Source: Bacteroidia bacterium
GTDB lineage: Bacteria > Bacteroidota > Bacteroidia > B-17B0 > Aurantibacillaceae
NCBI GenBank assembly: GCA_022842625.1
Contig: JALHPG010000007.1
Location: 1-64,000, forward strand
Length of the DNA: 64,000 nt
Direction: 5' to 3'
Position 1 is the first letter of the stretch. Every line of letters begins with the position of its first letter. Of this stretch, positions 26,367 through 35,812 are shown one piece after another. The translations under genes and the position numbers were made by a program. The notes under the pieces were generated by a model. The model did no database searches, had not been told where the DNA came from, and was given only the letters and a program-made list of their open reading frames with translations.

Positions 26367-28019
26367 TTGCGCTTAAGAAAGCCTATAGTTTTTGTTCTGA
26401 TATTGATCCTGACCGATTTTAGCTTTCTATCGGCCCAAAAAGTTGCAAAGATTTCTTTTTTTGATAAAAATGGCAACCTGGCAAGTGTTGAAGATGCTTA
26501 TTATTTCAGGGAAACGACAGATTCTGCAGATTTTTACAAATCCTATTATGCAATTGATTCATCTATATATTTTACCGGTAAAATATTATCCGCTAAAGAT
26601 TCTTCTGATAAAAAAAATATATATAATGGGCTATGCACTTGGCACGAACTTGGTGGAACTAAAAAAAAAGCATATAATTATAATAACAAAGGCTTATTTC
26701 ATGGCACATGCATTGACTATTATGTGAACGGTAAACCAAAAAAAATTGCTGAATATTTTGATGGCAAATTGTTAAACAAAACATATTTAGAATTTGGCAG
26801 TAATGGCGCTTCTGCAAAAGTTACAGAAGATGATTTTACGGATAATATAAATAATTGGTACATAACATCAACCAACAAAGGGTCGACTAAAATAAAAATA
26901 GGCGGTTTGGAATTTATAAGTAAAACCAATTTAGGTTTACAAAATATATTTAATTCAAAAACCTTCTCTAAAAATTATTCGGTGGAAGTGTTGATTAATT
27001 CTAATTATCTTATTGATAGTACTAAAGCCGGCTTGATTTTTAAATACAAAGATTCTATAAATTATAATTATTTCATTGTTTCAAAACACAGTTGTTCAAT
27101 AGGATCGGTAAAAAACGGAATAGAAACAAAAAGTATTTACAACTTTTTCACCCCAACTATTACCGGATCTGGAATTAATAGAATAAAACTATTTTATTTT
27201 AAAAATAAATTGCTTTACAGCATTAATGATGTCATTTTGTTTTCAGATCACGAATCTGACACCACAGAAAGTAAGATTGGGCTTACAATTAGAACTAAAG
27301 GCATTGCATTTTTTGACAAACTAATTATTAAAGAATACTTAAGTGATCTAGTAACCGATCCAATAAATGAAGAAATAAAAAACGACAACGTTTATGCCAT
27401 CACAGAACAGGATGGCGGACTAAAAAGTTTGTTTACCGGCTTGTTGTTAAACAAAAAAGGATTAATATTAACCAGCGCAAAAAATTTTGAGCATTATAAT
27501 CAAATTATTGTTGAAACATACATAAAGGACACTATAAAACAATTTTATGCCGAATTAATTATAAAAGATCCGGCTCACGATATTGCTGTTTTAAAAATCC
27601 TAAACCCCCTAAATTTGCAACTTACCGAACCGGTTTTTACTTTTTGCGATAAGGCAGAAATTAAGCCGGAATACGAACTTTATTCTGTTTACTTTAACAG
27701 GTCAAATAAAGATGAAAACAAAGTCAGGTACGTAACAGGCAAATTAAAAACAAAAACATCCCTTGTCTCAATATCAGGCTTTTATATGACCACCTTAACA
27801 ACAGACCCTATATCATCAGGAAGTCCTTTATTTACAGACAAAGGAGAGCTTATTGGGGTGTTAACATTAAACGACATTGAGTCGGCGGCCACAAAACTTT
27901 ATCATATTAATAATCTATTATTTTTAGCGCGCCAAAATTTCGAAAAACCAAAAAAACGAGAACATCCAGCAGACGCAGAGGCTGTTTCAAAAAATATAGT
28001 ACTTATAAAAGTAAAATAG
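26367..28019 (+). CDS. Exported protein: MORN-like, lectin-like and degenerate trypsin-like domains
   Basis: A 550-residue protein starting at a TTG that leads straight into a signal peptide (about 1-24, ending SAQK). Residues 85-145 have MORN-like repeats (NKGLFHGTCIDYYVNGKPK). Residues 150-325 look like a concanavalin/LamG-type beta sandwich (FTDNINNWY, AGLIFKYKD, DKLIIKEY). Residues 340-520 follow the trypsin-like/S1C order: LTSAKNF where the catalytic His motif should be, DPAHDIAVLKI with the Asp, and SSGSPLF with the Ser. The histidine is absent, so proteolysis is unlikely. I know of no named family with this order. Confidence 0.65.
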   Translation: MRLRKPIVFVLILILTDFSFLSAQKVAKISFFDKNGNLASVEDAYYFRETTDSADFYKSYYAIDSSIYFTGKILSAKDSSDKKNIYNGLCTWHELGGTKKKAYNYNNKGLFHGTCIDYYVNGKPKKIAEYFDGKLLNKTYLEFGSNGASAKVTEDDFTDNINNWYITSTNKGSTKIKIGGLEFISKTNLGLQNIFNSKTFSKNYSVEVLINSNYLIDSTKAGLIFKYKDSINYNYFIVSKHSCSIGSVKNGIETKSIYNFFTPTITGSGINRIKLFYFKNKLLYSINDVILFSDHESDTTESKIGLTIRTKGIAFFDKLIIKEYLSDLVTDPINEEIKNDNVYAITEQDGGLKSLFTGLLLNKKGLILTSAKNFEHYNQIIVETYIKDTIKQFYAELIIKDPAHDIAVLKILNPLNLQLTEPVFTFCDKAEIKPEYELYSVYFNRSNKDENKVRYVTGKLKTKTSLVSISGFYMTTLTTDPISSGSPLFTDKGELIGVLTLNDIESAATKLYHINNLLFLARQNFEKPKKREHPADAEAVSKNIVLIKVK

Positions 28020-28145
28020 GGGCTTTATTAGCAATAATTTACTATTTAATAAATCACTTCCTTAATTTGTACTATTTACCTTAAAGGAAATCATTAAGAA
28101 ATTATTAAATTATAAAATACTACACAAAAGGCAAATAATCGCCAC

Positions 28146-28182
28146 GGAAACTTGCGGACAAAAAAAAGTTTCCATAGTTTTG
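28146..28182 (+). promoter_or_regulatory. TonB-receptor promoter with overlapping inverted repeat
   Basis: TTG (28152-28154), 20 bp, then a perfect TAGTTTTG (28175-28182). An 8-bp inverted repeat, GGAAACTT (28146-28153) and AAGTTTCC (28166-28173), overlaps the -33 region and fills the spacer, a good position for a repressor. The leader to the ATG is about 55 bases. Confidence 0.6.
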
Positions 28183-28242
28183 CGCTCGATTAAAACATTT
28201 TTAACAAAACTACGTTAGTAAATCAAAATTATACCACATATT

Positions 28243-30597
28243 ATGAGATTGCCTTTATCATTCCTTTTACTCTTTTTATTTTTTGCCGGCTACAGCCAGG
28301 ATAAAGCTACAATTAGCGGCTATATAAAAGACACAAAAAACGGCGAGTCCTTAATTGGTGCAACAGTATATAAACAAGGCTCAAACGTTGGTTCTGCAGC
28401 AAATGAGTACGGCTTTTATTCGCTTACACTGCCTAAGGGAGAGCATGTTATTGCTGTTTCGCTCATTGGTTACAAAACCTATACTTTTTCAGTAAATCTT
28501 GATAAAAATATCAGCAAAAAAATTGAATTAGCTGAAGAAGGCAAACAATTAGATGAGATAGAAGTTACCGGCGAGGCAGAAGATAAAAACATTAAAAGTA
28601 CCGAAATGGGTACTACCAAATTAGATATTAAACAAATAAATAAAATACCTGCCTTGTTAGGAGAAGTAGATATTGTGCGGTCAATTCAGCTTTTACCGGG
28701 TGTAACCACAGTTGGCGAAGGCGCTAGCGGCTTTAATGTTAGAGGTGGCAATATTGATCAGAATTTAATTTTATTAGATGAAGCCCCGGTTTATAACTCA
28801 TCACATTTATTTGGTTTCTTTTCGGTGTTTAATCCGGATGCAGTTAAAGACGTTAAATTAATTAAAGGCGGTATTCCTGCGCAATACGGGGGCAGAGTTT
28901 CCTCTATATTAGATATTAGAATGAAGGAAGGTAATTCAAAAAAACTTGCTTTTACAGGAGGCATAGGAAGTATTTTTAGCCGTTTTAGCCTTGAAGCTCC
29001 AATTGTAAAAGATAAGGTAAGTTTTATTCTGGCAGGTCGTAGAAGCTATATAGATGCCTTGGTAAAACCGTTTTTAAAAAGCACTAACCCGTTAAAAAAA
29101 GCAGATTTTAATTTTTACGATCTAACAGCAAAAATAAATTGGCGCATAAATGATAAAAACACAGTTTTTGCAAGTGGCTATTTAGGTAGAGATGTTTTTG
29201 GCAGCACAGGCTTTAAATTCAACTGGGGTAATGCAACTACCACTTTACGTTGGAACCATATATTTAATAGTAAATTATTTATGAATCTATCGGGCTTTTA
29301 TAGTAATTACGATTATTTGATAGACTTTAAACAAGAAAGCAATAACCAACAGTTTAATTGGACAAGTAATATTGTAAATTATAGTTTTAAACCAGACTTT
29401 ACTTATTTTGCCAATAGTAAAAACACTATCCGTTTTGGCGCTCAGGCTTTGCTTTATGATTTTTCGCCATATGATGCTACCGGTAAATTTGAAAATACAA
29501 CCGTAATATTTAAATCTGATAAACGCTACGGCGTAGAATACTCTGCCTATGTTGGCAACGAACAAAAAGTAAGACCAAGATTAACTTTTGAATACGGATT
29601 AAGAGTGAGCCTTTATAATTACATTGGCAAAGGCACTGCTTACAGCTTTAGAGATACAACAGCTAATGAACAATTACCATTAGACGGTTCTAAAAAATAT
29701 AGTAACGGCGAAATAATTAAGCACTATTTAAACCCCGAGCCAAGATTTTCGATGAACTATACCATTAATAACTTTAGTTCCATTAAAGCATCATATAACA
29801 GAATGGCCCAATACATTCAGTTAATAAGTAATACGGCAGCAAGCACACCGTTAGACGTTTACACTATTGCCTCCAATAATTTAAAACCACTATTAGCAGA
29901 TCAGGGAAGTGTAGGATATTTTAGAAATTTTAAAGATAATATGTATGAAACTTCGGTTGAAGTGTATTATAAATATTTGCAAAATCAATTAGATTATATT
30001 GATAACGCCAACTTATTTATTAATCCTACAGTAGAAAATCAATTAGTACAAGGTTTAGGAAGAGCCTACGGTGCTGAGTTTTATGTAAAGAAAACAAAAG
30101 GTAAAATAAATGGTTGGATAAGCTATACGCTAAGTAAAACCGAACGTTTAGTAAGAGGCATTAGTAATGATAATTGGTTTTATAGTAGGTATGACAGAAC
30201 ACACTGCTTAAACACTGTTATAAACTATGAAATTGCAAAAAACTGGAGTATCTCAACAAACTTTGTATTACTAAGCGGCACTCCGGCAACTTTCCCCAAC
30301 TCAAAAATTAGTATTCAAAATTATAACATACCCTATAATACAGACGGGATAAGAAATAACTATCGCATTACACCCTACCATAGGTTGGATCTAGGAGCCA
30401 CTTATAACTTCAAGAAAAATGAAACGCGTCGTTACAAGCAAAGTCTCGTGTTTAGTGTTTACAATGTGTACAATCGTCGTAATGCATTTAGTATCTATTT
30501 TAGAACAAAAACAGGTTCAACATTTGAAACAGAAGCAGTACGCTTTTCTGTAATAGGATCTATTGTACCGGCAGTTACTTATAATTTTAATTTTTAA
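28243..30597 (+). CDS. TonB-dependent outer-membrane receptor
   Basis: A 784-residue receptor. It has a signal peptide (about 1-19, YSQDKA), a CarboxypepD_reg-like beta domain (about 22-100: SGYIKDTKNGESLIGATVY, GFYSLTLPKGEH), a plug domain (about 125-230: VDIVRSIQLLPGVTTVGEGASGF, VRGGNIDQNLILLDEAPVYN) and a beta barrel to the C-terminus, which ends in aromatic F as outer-membrane proteins do. No SusD homologue follows. The partner is the DUF4249 lipoprotein, a pairing common in Bacteroidota. The substrate is unknown; the type without SusD is often not a glycan importer. Confidence 0.92.
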   Translation: MRLPLSFLLLFLFFAGYSQDKATISGYIKDTKNGESLIGATVYKQGSNVGSAANEYGFYSLTLPKGEHVIAVSLIGYKTYTFSVNLDKNISKKIELAEEGKQLDEIEVTGEAEDKNIKSTEMGTTKLDIKQINKIPALLGEVDIVRSIQLLPGVTTVGEGASGFNVRGGNIDQNLILLDEAPVYNSSHLFGFFSVFNPDAVKDVKLIKGGIPAQYGGRVSSILDIRMKEGNSKKLAFTGGIGSIFSRFSLEAPIVKDKVSFILAGRRSYIDALVKPFLKSTNPLKKADFNFYDLTAKINWRINDKNTVFASGYLGRDVFGSTGFKFNWGNATTTLRWNHIFNSKLFMNLSGFYSNYDYLIDFKQESNNQQFNWTSNIVNYSFKPDFTYFANSKNTIRFGAQALLYDFSPYDATGKFENTTVIFKSDKRYGVEYSAYVGNEQKVRPRLTFEYGLRVSLYNYIGKGTAYSFRDTTANEQLPLDGSKKYSNGEIIKHYLNPEPRFSMNYTINNFSSIKASYNRMAQYIQLISNTAASTPLDVYTIASNNLKPLLADQGSVGYFRNFKDNMYETSVEVYYKYLQNQLDYIDNANLFINPTVENQLVQGLGRAYGAEFYVKKTKGKINGWISYTLSKTERLVRGISNDNWFYSRYDRTHCLNTVINYEIAKNWSISTNFVLLSGTPATFPNSKISIQNYNIPYNTDGIRNNYRITPYHRLDLGATYNFKKNETRRYKQSLVFSVYNVYNRRNAFSIYFRTKTGSTFETEAVRFSVIGSIVPAVTYNFNF

Positions 30598-30607
30598 TTT
30601 TTTGAAC

Positions 30608-31492
30608 ATGAAAAATATCATTAAATTTTTACTTTTTAGCACTTCTCTACTAGCACTTTCATCATGCGAAGATGTAGTGCAAATTAAATTAGATGAAGGA
30701 TCTAAACTTTATGTGATCGATGCCTTTGTAAATAACTTACGCACCAATCAAACCATACGCGTTTTAAACAACGATACCTATTTTAGCAACCGTGAGCCCG
30801 CGCCTGTTACTAATGCATCTGTTATACTAAAAGATCTAACAACTAGTGTAGACTACAGTTTTAATTACACCACTAATGGTAATTATGTTTTTACATTAGG
30901 GCCAACAGATACAATATCTAAAATCGGACATCAATATGAATTAAATGTTACAATTGACGGAAGCACTTATAAATCATTATTCTTACAAAAGCGAACTGCT
31001 TCTTTAGACACGATCCTTGCTATATATAATGAGGGTGATGGTGGCTTTGGCCCCGCTAAACCTTATTATGAATGTTTTTTGGGAGCAAGGGACAAGGTTG
31101 ATAATAACCCGGATTATTACCTTATTAAAACGTTTAGAAACGACACACTTTTTGCCGACCCATCGGACTTGAATACTTGTATAGATGGAACAGGCGCAGA
31201 ATTAACCAATGCTGGTGGCGCCGATACCCTAGCCTTTACGCCTCCTGCAATTTTTTTAGGATTTGAACGCTATAAACTTGGAGATAAATGCAAAGTAGAA
31301 ATACATTCAATATCTAGGGAAACAAATAACTTTTTAATTCAGGCTGTTGCACAAATTCAAAACGGTGGTTTATTTGCAACCACGCCCGAAAACGTAAGGA
31401 CCAATATTACTACCCCAAGCGGTGCAAAAACAAAAGCTGTTGGTTGGTTTAATATGGCAACAGTTATTTCAAAAACTATTTTAGTTCAATAA
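30608..31492 (+). CDS. DUF4249 lipoprotein
   Basis: A 294-residue lipoprotein whose signal ends in a lipobox (LALSSC), followed by EDVVQIKLDEGSKLYVIDAFV and NNDTYFSNREPAPVTNASVIL, the N-terminal pattern of DUF4249. It lies 10 bases after the TonB receptor, so the two are one operon. It is probably attached on the periplasmic or outer face and works with the receptor, though no function is established. I chose the ATG at 30608 because it directly precedes the signal peptide. Confidence 0.85.
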   Translation: MKNIIKFLLFSTSLLALSSCEDVVQIKLDEGSKLYVIDAFVNNLRTNQTIRVLNNDTYFSNREPAPVTNASVILKDLTTSVDYSFNYTTNGNYVFTLGPTDTISKIGHQYELNVTIDGSTYKSLFLQKRTASLDTILAIYNEGDGGFGPAKPYYECFLGARDKVDNNPDYYLIKTFRNDTLFADPSDLNTCIDGTGAELTNAGGADTLAFTPPAIFLGFERYKLGDKCKVEIHSISRETNNFLIQAVAQIQNGGLFATTPENVRTNITTPSGAKTKAVGWFNMATVISKTILVQ

Positions 31493-31507
31493 CTTATTTA
31501 ATTTTTT

Positions 31508-31515
31508 TATATTTG
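31508..31515 (+). promoter_or_regulatory. -7 element for the small lipoprotein gene
   Basis: TATATTTG is a perfect TAnnTTTG, 19 bases before the ATG at 31535, suggesting the lipoprotein has its own promoter apart from the receptor operon. Confidence 0.45.
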
Positions 31516-31534
31516 AATAAAGAAAATTATTCAA

Positions 31535-31900
31535 ATGAAAAATTATTATTTTATTCTAGTAATCGCCATAACTGTTTTTTCATGTAAGAAAGACAGAACC
31601 TGTTCTTGTACAGTAACTAAAACAGGAACTTCAACAACCACCGGAAAAGCAGACCTAATGTTGTTACCGGGATTTCCTATACCATTAGCCGACACATCAT
31701 TTGCTACAAACATTAACGAAACACAATCTATTGATAAAAAAATAGAAAAAGTGACTAAACGAACTGCAAAAAATAATTGCATTAGTTATACTGAACCTTA
31801 CAGCGAAACGCTGCTAACTTCTGTTCCCGCGTCTTCCTTTAATCTTTCGGTAATTATTACTAATAAAGGCGAAAAAAAATACACTTGCGAATTAAAATAG
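31535..31900 (+). CDS. Small lipoprotein of unknown function
   Basis: A 121-residue protein with a short lipoprotein signal (ITVFSC lipobox) followed by KKDRTCSCTVTKTGTSTTTG. The mature part is Ser/Thr/Lys-rich with five more cysteines, including CSC and one in KNNCISY. I recognise no domain. It is convergent with gap. Confidence 0.6.
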   Translation: MKNYYFILVIAITVFSCKKDRTCSCTVTKTGTSTTTGKADLMLLPGFPIPLADTSFATNINETQSIDKKIEKVTKRTAKNNCISYTEPYSETLLTSVPASSFNLSVIITNKGEKKYTCELK

Positions 31901-31954
31901 ATCTTATATAATTTAGATAGACCAAGAATAAAAAAAATTCAGGTAAGATCGAAA

Positions 31955-32950
31955 TTATTTTCCCATTTTAAGAGTTAGCTCCACCAAGCGGTTGCTGTAA
32001 CCCCATTCGTTATCGTACCAGCCAATTATTTTAACAAGATTACCAACAATGCTTGTAAATTCAGCGTCGTATAAAACACTGTGAGAGTTGCCAATAACAT
32101 CTACACTAACCACAGGATCTTCTGTATATTCTAAAATTCCTTTTAAGTTTGTTTGAGAAGCTAATTTAAACGCACTATTAATTTCATCTACAGTTGGAAT
32201 TTTGGTCAACACACAAGTAATATCTGTTAAAGATCCGTCAGGCACCGGAACCCGCATACCACAACCACCTATTTTACCTTCCAAATGCGGAAATATTTTT
32301 GTAATTGCTTTTGCTGCACCGGTTGATGTTGGAATAATACTCATGGCAGCAGCCCTTGCTCTTCGAAGATCTTTATGCGGCGCATCATGAATGCGTTGAT
32401 CACTTGTGTAGGAGTGCACTGTAGTAATGTAAGCCTCTTCAATTCCGAATTGATCTAACACTTTTAACATAGGTGCAGCACAATTTGTTGTACAACTGGC
32501 ACTCGAAACTATTACATCATCGTCTTTTAAAACTGAATCATTAACGCCTAAAACAACAGATCTAATATCATCATCTTTTGCCGGAGCGGAGAGCACAACT
32601 TTTTTTGCGCCCGCTGTAATATGTTTATTTGCACTTTGTTTGTCTAAAAAATGCCCGGTACACTCAACTACTATATCAATATTATTTTCTTTCCAAGGTA
32701 AATTCTCGGGGTCTTTTATAGAAACAACCTTAATTGTTTTTCCGTTAATAATTAAATTATTCCCTTCTGCTTTTACTTCGCCGTCAAATTTTCGATGAAT
32801 AGAATCATATTTTAAAAGGTGCGCAAGGGTTTTTGCATCTGTTAAATCATTTATTATAACAATGTCTATAAGCGAATTATTAATACAATTACGCAAATAA
32901 ACTCTTCCAATTCTTCCAAAACCATTTATTGCAACTCTAATTTTTTTCAT
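31955..32950 (-). CDS. gap: Glyceraldehyde-3-phosphate dehydrogenase
   Basis: A 331-residue glycolytic enzyme that oxidises glyceraldehyde 3-phosphate to 1,3-bisphosphoglycerate with NAD. INGFGRIGR binds the cofactor, C153 in SASCTTNCAAP is the catalytic cysteine, HSYTSDQ holds the catalytic histidine, and the WYDNEWGYSNR segment near the C-terminus is the family hallmark. INDLTD after strand 2 fits NAD rather than NADP use. It follows the WG-repeat gene by 20 bases on the same strand. Confidence 0.95.
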   Translation of the reverse strand: MKKIRVAINGFGRIGRVYLRNCINNSLIDIVIINDLTDAKTLAHLLKYDSIHRKFDGEVKAEGNNLIINGKTIKVVSIKDPENLPWKENNIDIVVECTGHFLDKQSANKHITAGAKKVVLSAPAKDDDIRSVVLGVNDSVLKDDDVIVSSASCTTNCAAPMLKVLDQFGIEEAYITTVHSYTSDQRIHDAPHKDLRRARAAAMSIIPTSTGAAKAITKIFPHLEGKIGGCGMRVPVPDGSLTDITCVLTKIPTVDEINSAFKLASQTNLKGILEYTEDPVVSVDVIGNSHSVLYDAEFTSIVGNLVKIIGWYDNEWGYSNRLVELTLKMGK

Positions 32951-32970
32951 ATTAAGCTAATATTAAATTT

Positions 32971-33870
32971 TTATTTTTGGAATGGTTTTCTTTGTTTAGA
33001 ATTTAGATCAAAAGTAAACCAGTCGTTTTTAATTCTAATCATCACCTCGTCTTTCCTGTTTGGAAGAACCTCATCGGCGTTAAAAATTGTTTCTTCTTTT
33101 GTTTTCACATTTAGAAGTATATAATATTCCCTTGGTTCAAAGATCTTATGAATAACAAAGTTTTTTGTTGCCATATCAATATGGCGTTTATAGCTTGTAA
33201 GTTTTTTGCCGGTATAATCGTAAATGTCGTCATCACCATTATTCCCAAGCCCTGCGCTACAGCCAACAATTAATGAATCTATGGGATTTATTTTTATTCC
33301 TGAATACAAAAACGGAACAACTTGAATTTCGTTAAGATCAATTAATCCTTTATACGAAATTCCTGCCTCGTTTTTTATTTCAGCAATAACAAATTTTGGT
33401 TCTGCATTTAAATATAGCTCACTGTAACCCTTAAAAATTGGCTGAGTAAAATCTTTACTAACTAAATACTTTTTACTTTTTGAACTTAATACAAAATACT
33501 TTTGATCATCATTAAACTGTTTAACTGCATTTTTTCCAAGTGAAAAAACACTGCAAGTATCCGCTTCGTCTGTTTTAATCTTTAATATTTCGCCTTTTTT
33601 ATTTAAATAATTACACGAATAAACGGTTGTATAAGTTTTAATGAATTTATTTGCCGAAACCCCTCTGGCTTTAAAACAAGCTAAACAAACTTTACCGGTA
33701 AAATCAAAATTAAAAACAGTATCGTAAACCGGTTTTATGATCACGGTTTCATTTTCTTTTATTCCCCATTTTAAATTTTCTTTAAATGGGTAAGTTTGTG
33801 ATCTAAGTTCTTTAGCGAAGATCAAAAAAAACAAAAACAGTATATGAAGTATAACTTTCAATATGAACAT
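32971..33870 (-). CDS. Exported WG-repeat-like protein
   Basis: A 299-residue protein with a signal peptide (about 1-24). LKWGIKENETVIIKPVYDTVFNF is a clear WG-repeat unit, and later segments such as YKGLIDLNEIQVVPFLYSG fit weaker repeats. WG repeats build beta-rich surfaces of unknown binding function. The protein is probably periplasmic or surface-exposed. Its position before gap may be incidental. Confidence 0.6.
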   Translation of the reverse strand: MFILKVILHILFLFFLIFAKELRSQTYPFKENLKWGIKENETVIIKPVYDTVFNFDFTGKVCLACFKARGVSANKFIKTYTTVYSCNYLNKKGEILKIKTDEADTCSVFSLGKNAVKQFNDDQKYFVLSSKSKKYLVSKDFTQPIFKGYSELYLNAEPKFVIAEIKNEAGISYKGLIDLNEIQVVPFLYSGIKINPIDSLIVGCSAGLGNNGDDDIYDYTGKKLTSYKRHIDMATKNFVIHKIFEPREYYILLNVKTKEETIFNADEVLPNRKDEVMIRIKNDWFTFDLNSKQRKPFQK

Positions 33871-33979
33871 TAAAAGTAAATAAATTTTAAGTTATAAACG
33901 AAATTTGAGCTTGTTTTTATTTGCTAAAAAATGCGAAACGAGGGCCGGGTAATGATAAAACGACTATTTGGAACGAATA

Positions 33980-34795
33980 TCAAAACAAAGAGGTTTGCTT
34001 GCCACGCTTTAGCGCTACTTGTGTTTTATTAGCGGTTATAGTATAAACCTCCGTTTCCATTAATCGCGAGGCAACAATAATTGCAGTACTTTCTGCGTGT
34101 TTTGAAAATAATTCTTTAACACGATCCGGGCAGTTATTCTCTTTAGAAAGGTGTGATAAAATTAAATGACTCATAAACTCAGACTTATGTAGTAAAAAAA
34201 TTTCTAATGCCTGTTTGTTTGATAAATGGCCTTTACTGCTTGTGATCCTTTCTTTTAAATAATAAGGATAGCTTCCTCGCTCCAACATCTCTTCATCATA
34301 ATTTGCCTCCAAAAAAGCTGCATGACAATTTTTAAAATTATCTATAACATGCTCGCATGCAGAACCAATATCCGTTAACACACCAACTTTTACGCCGTTT
34401 CCTGAAACAATAAAACTATAAGGATCGGCGGCATCGTGTAATTTTGGAAATGCCTTTACAGAAAGGTCGCCAATTTCTATTTCTTGGTGAGAATTAAATG
34501 ATCGTATAAGGTCTTGCGTTAAAAACAATCTGCTTTGTTTTAACGTTTCACGTGTGATGTAAACCGGCAATTTAAACTTCGAAGACAAAACTGATACGCC
34601 TTTGATGTGATCGGAATGCTCATGTGAAATAAAAATTGCTTTTACTTTTTCCATTGATAATCCCAAACGACTCATGCGTTTTTCTACTTCACGACAAGAG
34701 ATACCTACGTCTATTAATACAGCCTCATTGTTATTACCAACGTAATAACAATTACCATTACTTCCGGAATTTAATGAGGTTATAAAAAGCGACAT
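33980..34795 (-). CDS. MBL-fold hydrolase (WalJ/YycJ-like)
   Basis: A 271-residue metallo-beta-lactamase-fold protein. It starts with SLNSGSNGNCYYVG and VLIDVGISCREVEKRM, followed by the metal motif FISHEHSDHIKG, then TDIGSACEHV, EANYD and LSHLSKENN. This order is that of the YycJ/WalJ family, thought to act as exonucleases or phosphodiesterases in DNA repair and cell-wall-linked signalling. It is cytoplasmic, and the gene stands alone. Confidence 0.85.
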   Translation of the reverse strand: MSLFITSLNSGSNGNCYYVGNNNEAVLIDVGISCREVEKRMSRLGLSMEKVKAIFISHEHSDHIKGVSVLSSKFKLPVYITRETLKQSRLFLTQDLIRSFNSHQEIEIGDLSVKAFPKLHDAADPYSFIVSGNGVKVGVLTDIGSACEHVIDNFKNCHAAFLEANYDEEMLERGSYPYYLKERITSSKGHLSNKQALEIFLLHKSEFMSHLILSHLSKENNCPDRVKELFSKHAESTAIIVASRLMETEVYTITANKTQVALKRGKQTSLF

Positions 34796-34898
34796 GATCC
34801 TTACAAAGAACGTGAATATAAAACCATAAAAAAGTTTTAGATCATTTTTTTATAAGAAACATGTTGACTGATTTAACTGTAAATCTTTTTTTAAACAA

Positions 34899-35738
34899 TT
34901 AGGGCTGACATAGTTTTTGCGCTTCTTTCATAACGGTATTAATTCGTGAAGGCTTAACACCATGAGAAGCAAGCAACTTTTCGTTCCGGAGGATCTCGCT
35001 ACACAAAACGATCTTCGTATCCAATAAACGTTGTTTTTCGATTTTTGTTAACGAGGTAAGGCAGGTAATAGGATATAATCCCAAACTGTCTATTTGTTCT
35101 TTTAAAGATCCCTTTATAGGATAATCCCAACCAATTAATTTTAAACCAACACAGCTGCCATATTGAATAGCATCGCTAGAAAATCTGGTATTAGTTATTA
35201 ACCAGCCCTTATGGTTCTTAGATGCGTTTTTGGGCAATGTGAGCCATTGTTTTTCGAGATCTTTAAAGCGAGATTGTATATATAAAGGGATTTTTACATC
35301 ACAAAACACGCCTCTTAAATTATGATACTTGCATTCGATCATAATAAAATCATTTTCTTTTTCTGCAATTACATCCACTTCATGGGTTACGCAATGACCC
35401 TGCACAATTTGTCCAACTTTTGTTTTGTATCCCTGTCTGTTTAATATTTCGGCAACATATTTTTCAAATGGATAACCTGAAGGCCCTAATTCCATAATCG
35501 CCTGCTTTAAATGGTATTTTGCTGCTAGATGACGAGGTCCTTCACGGAGTAAATTAAAAGCGAGTCGATAAATTTTTTTTGTAGGCATACCTTCATAAAG
35601 CTTAGAAGATATTTCATTAATAATAGGCTCTATTTGTTCATCCGTTGCTCCCACTCGTTTAAGTGATGTCCGAATTTTTTCTTCAGAATATCTGCTCTTT
35701 TCTCCGGAAGCTTTTGTAATAAATACATCTTTACCCAT
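34899..35738 (-). CDS. ATP-cone plus restriction-endonuclease-fold protein
   Basis: A 279-residue protein with two domains. Residues 1-90 match an ATP-cone as in ribonucleotide reductases and NrdR (GEKSRYSEEKIRTSLKRVGA, IYRLAFNLLREG). Residues 95-200 look like a PD-(D/E)xK nuclease of the Mrr type: GYPFEKYVAEILNRQGY, then HEVDVIAEKENDFIMIECKYHN with D and ExK as the active site. The C-terminal 80 residues include a helical segment. The pairing suggests a nucleotide-responsive DNase. No methylase or specificity subunit is nearby, so it is not a classical restriction system. Confidence 0.75.
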   Translation of the reverse strand: MGKDVFITKASGEKSRYSEEKIRTSLKRVGATDEQIEPIINEISSKLYEGMPTKKIYRLAFNLLREGPRHLAAKYHLKQAIMELGPSGYPFEKYVAEILNRQGYKTKVGQIVQGHCVTHEVDVIAEKENDFIMIECKYHNLRGVFCDVKIPLYIQSRFKDLEKQWLTLPKNASKNHKGWLITNTRFSSDAIQYGSCVGLKLIGWDYPIKGSLKEQIDSLGLYPITCLTSLTKIEKQRLLDTKIVLCSEILRNEKLLASHGVKPSRINTVMKEAQKLCQP

Positions 35739-35812
35739 TTAACCTAACTATTTTATTTAAAATTATGTTTCTCCGGTATAAGTAAGTGCAAAAACAAATG
35801 TTTTTCACCACT

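Noticed and set aside
31899-31948. GATCTTA ... TAAGATC inverted repeat between the small lipoprotein and gap genes
   Set aside because: The arms are about 35 bases apart with no T-run after either, so it is not a convincing terminator or operator.
34899-35738. ATP-cone/nuclease gene as part of a restriction-modification system
   Set aside because: No methyltransferase, specificity or helicase gene is adjacent; neighbours are WalJ and the Mla operon.
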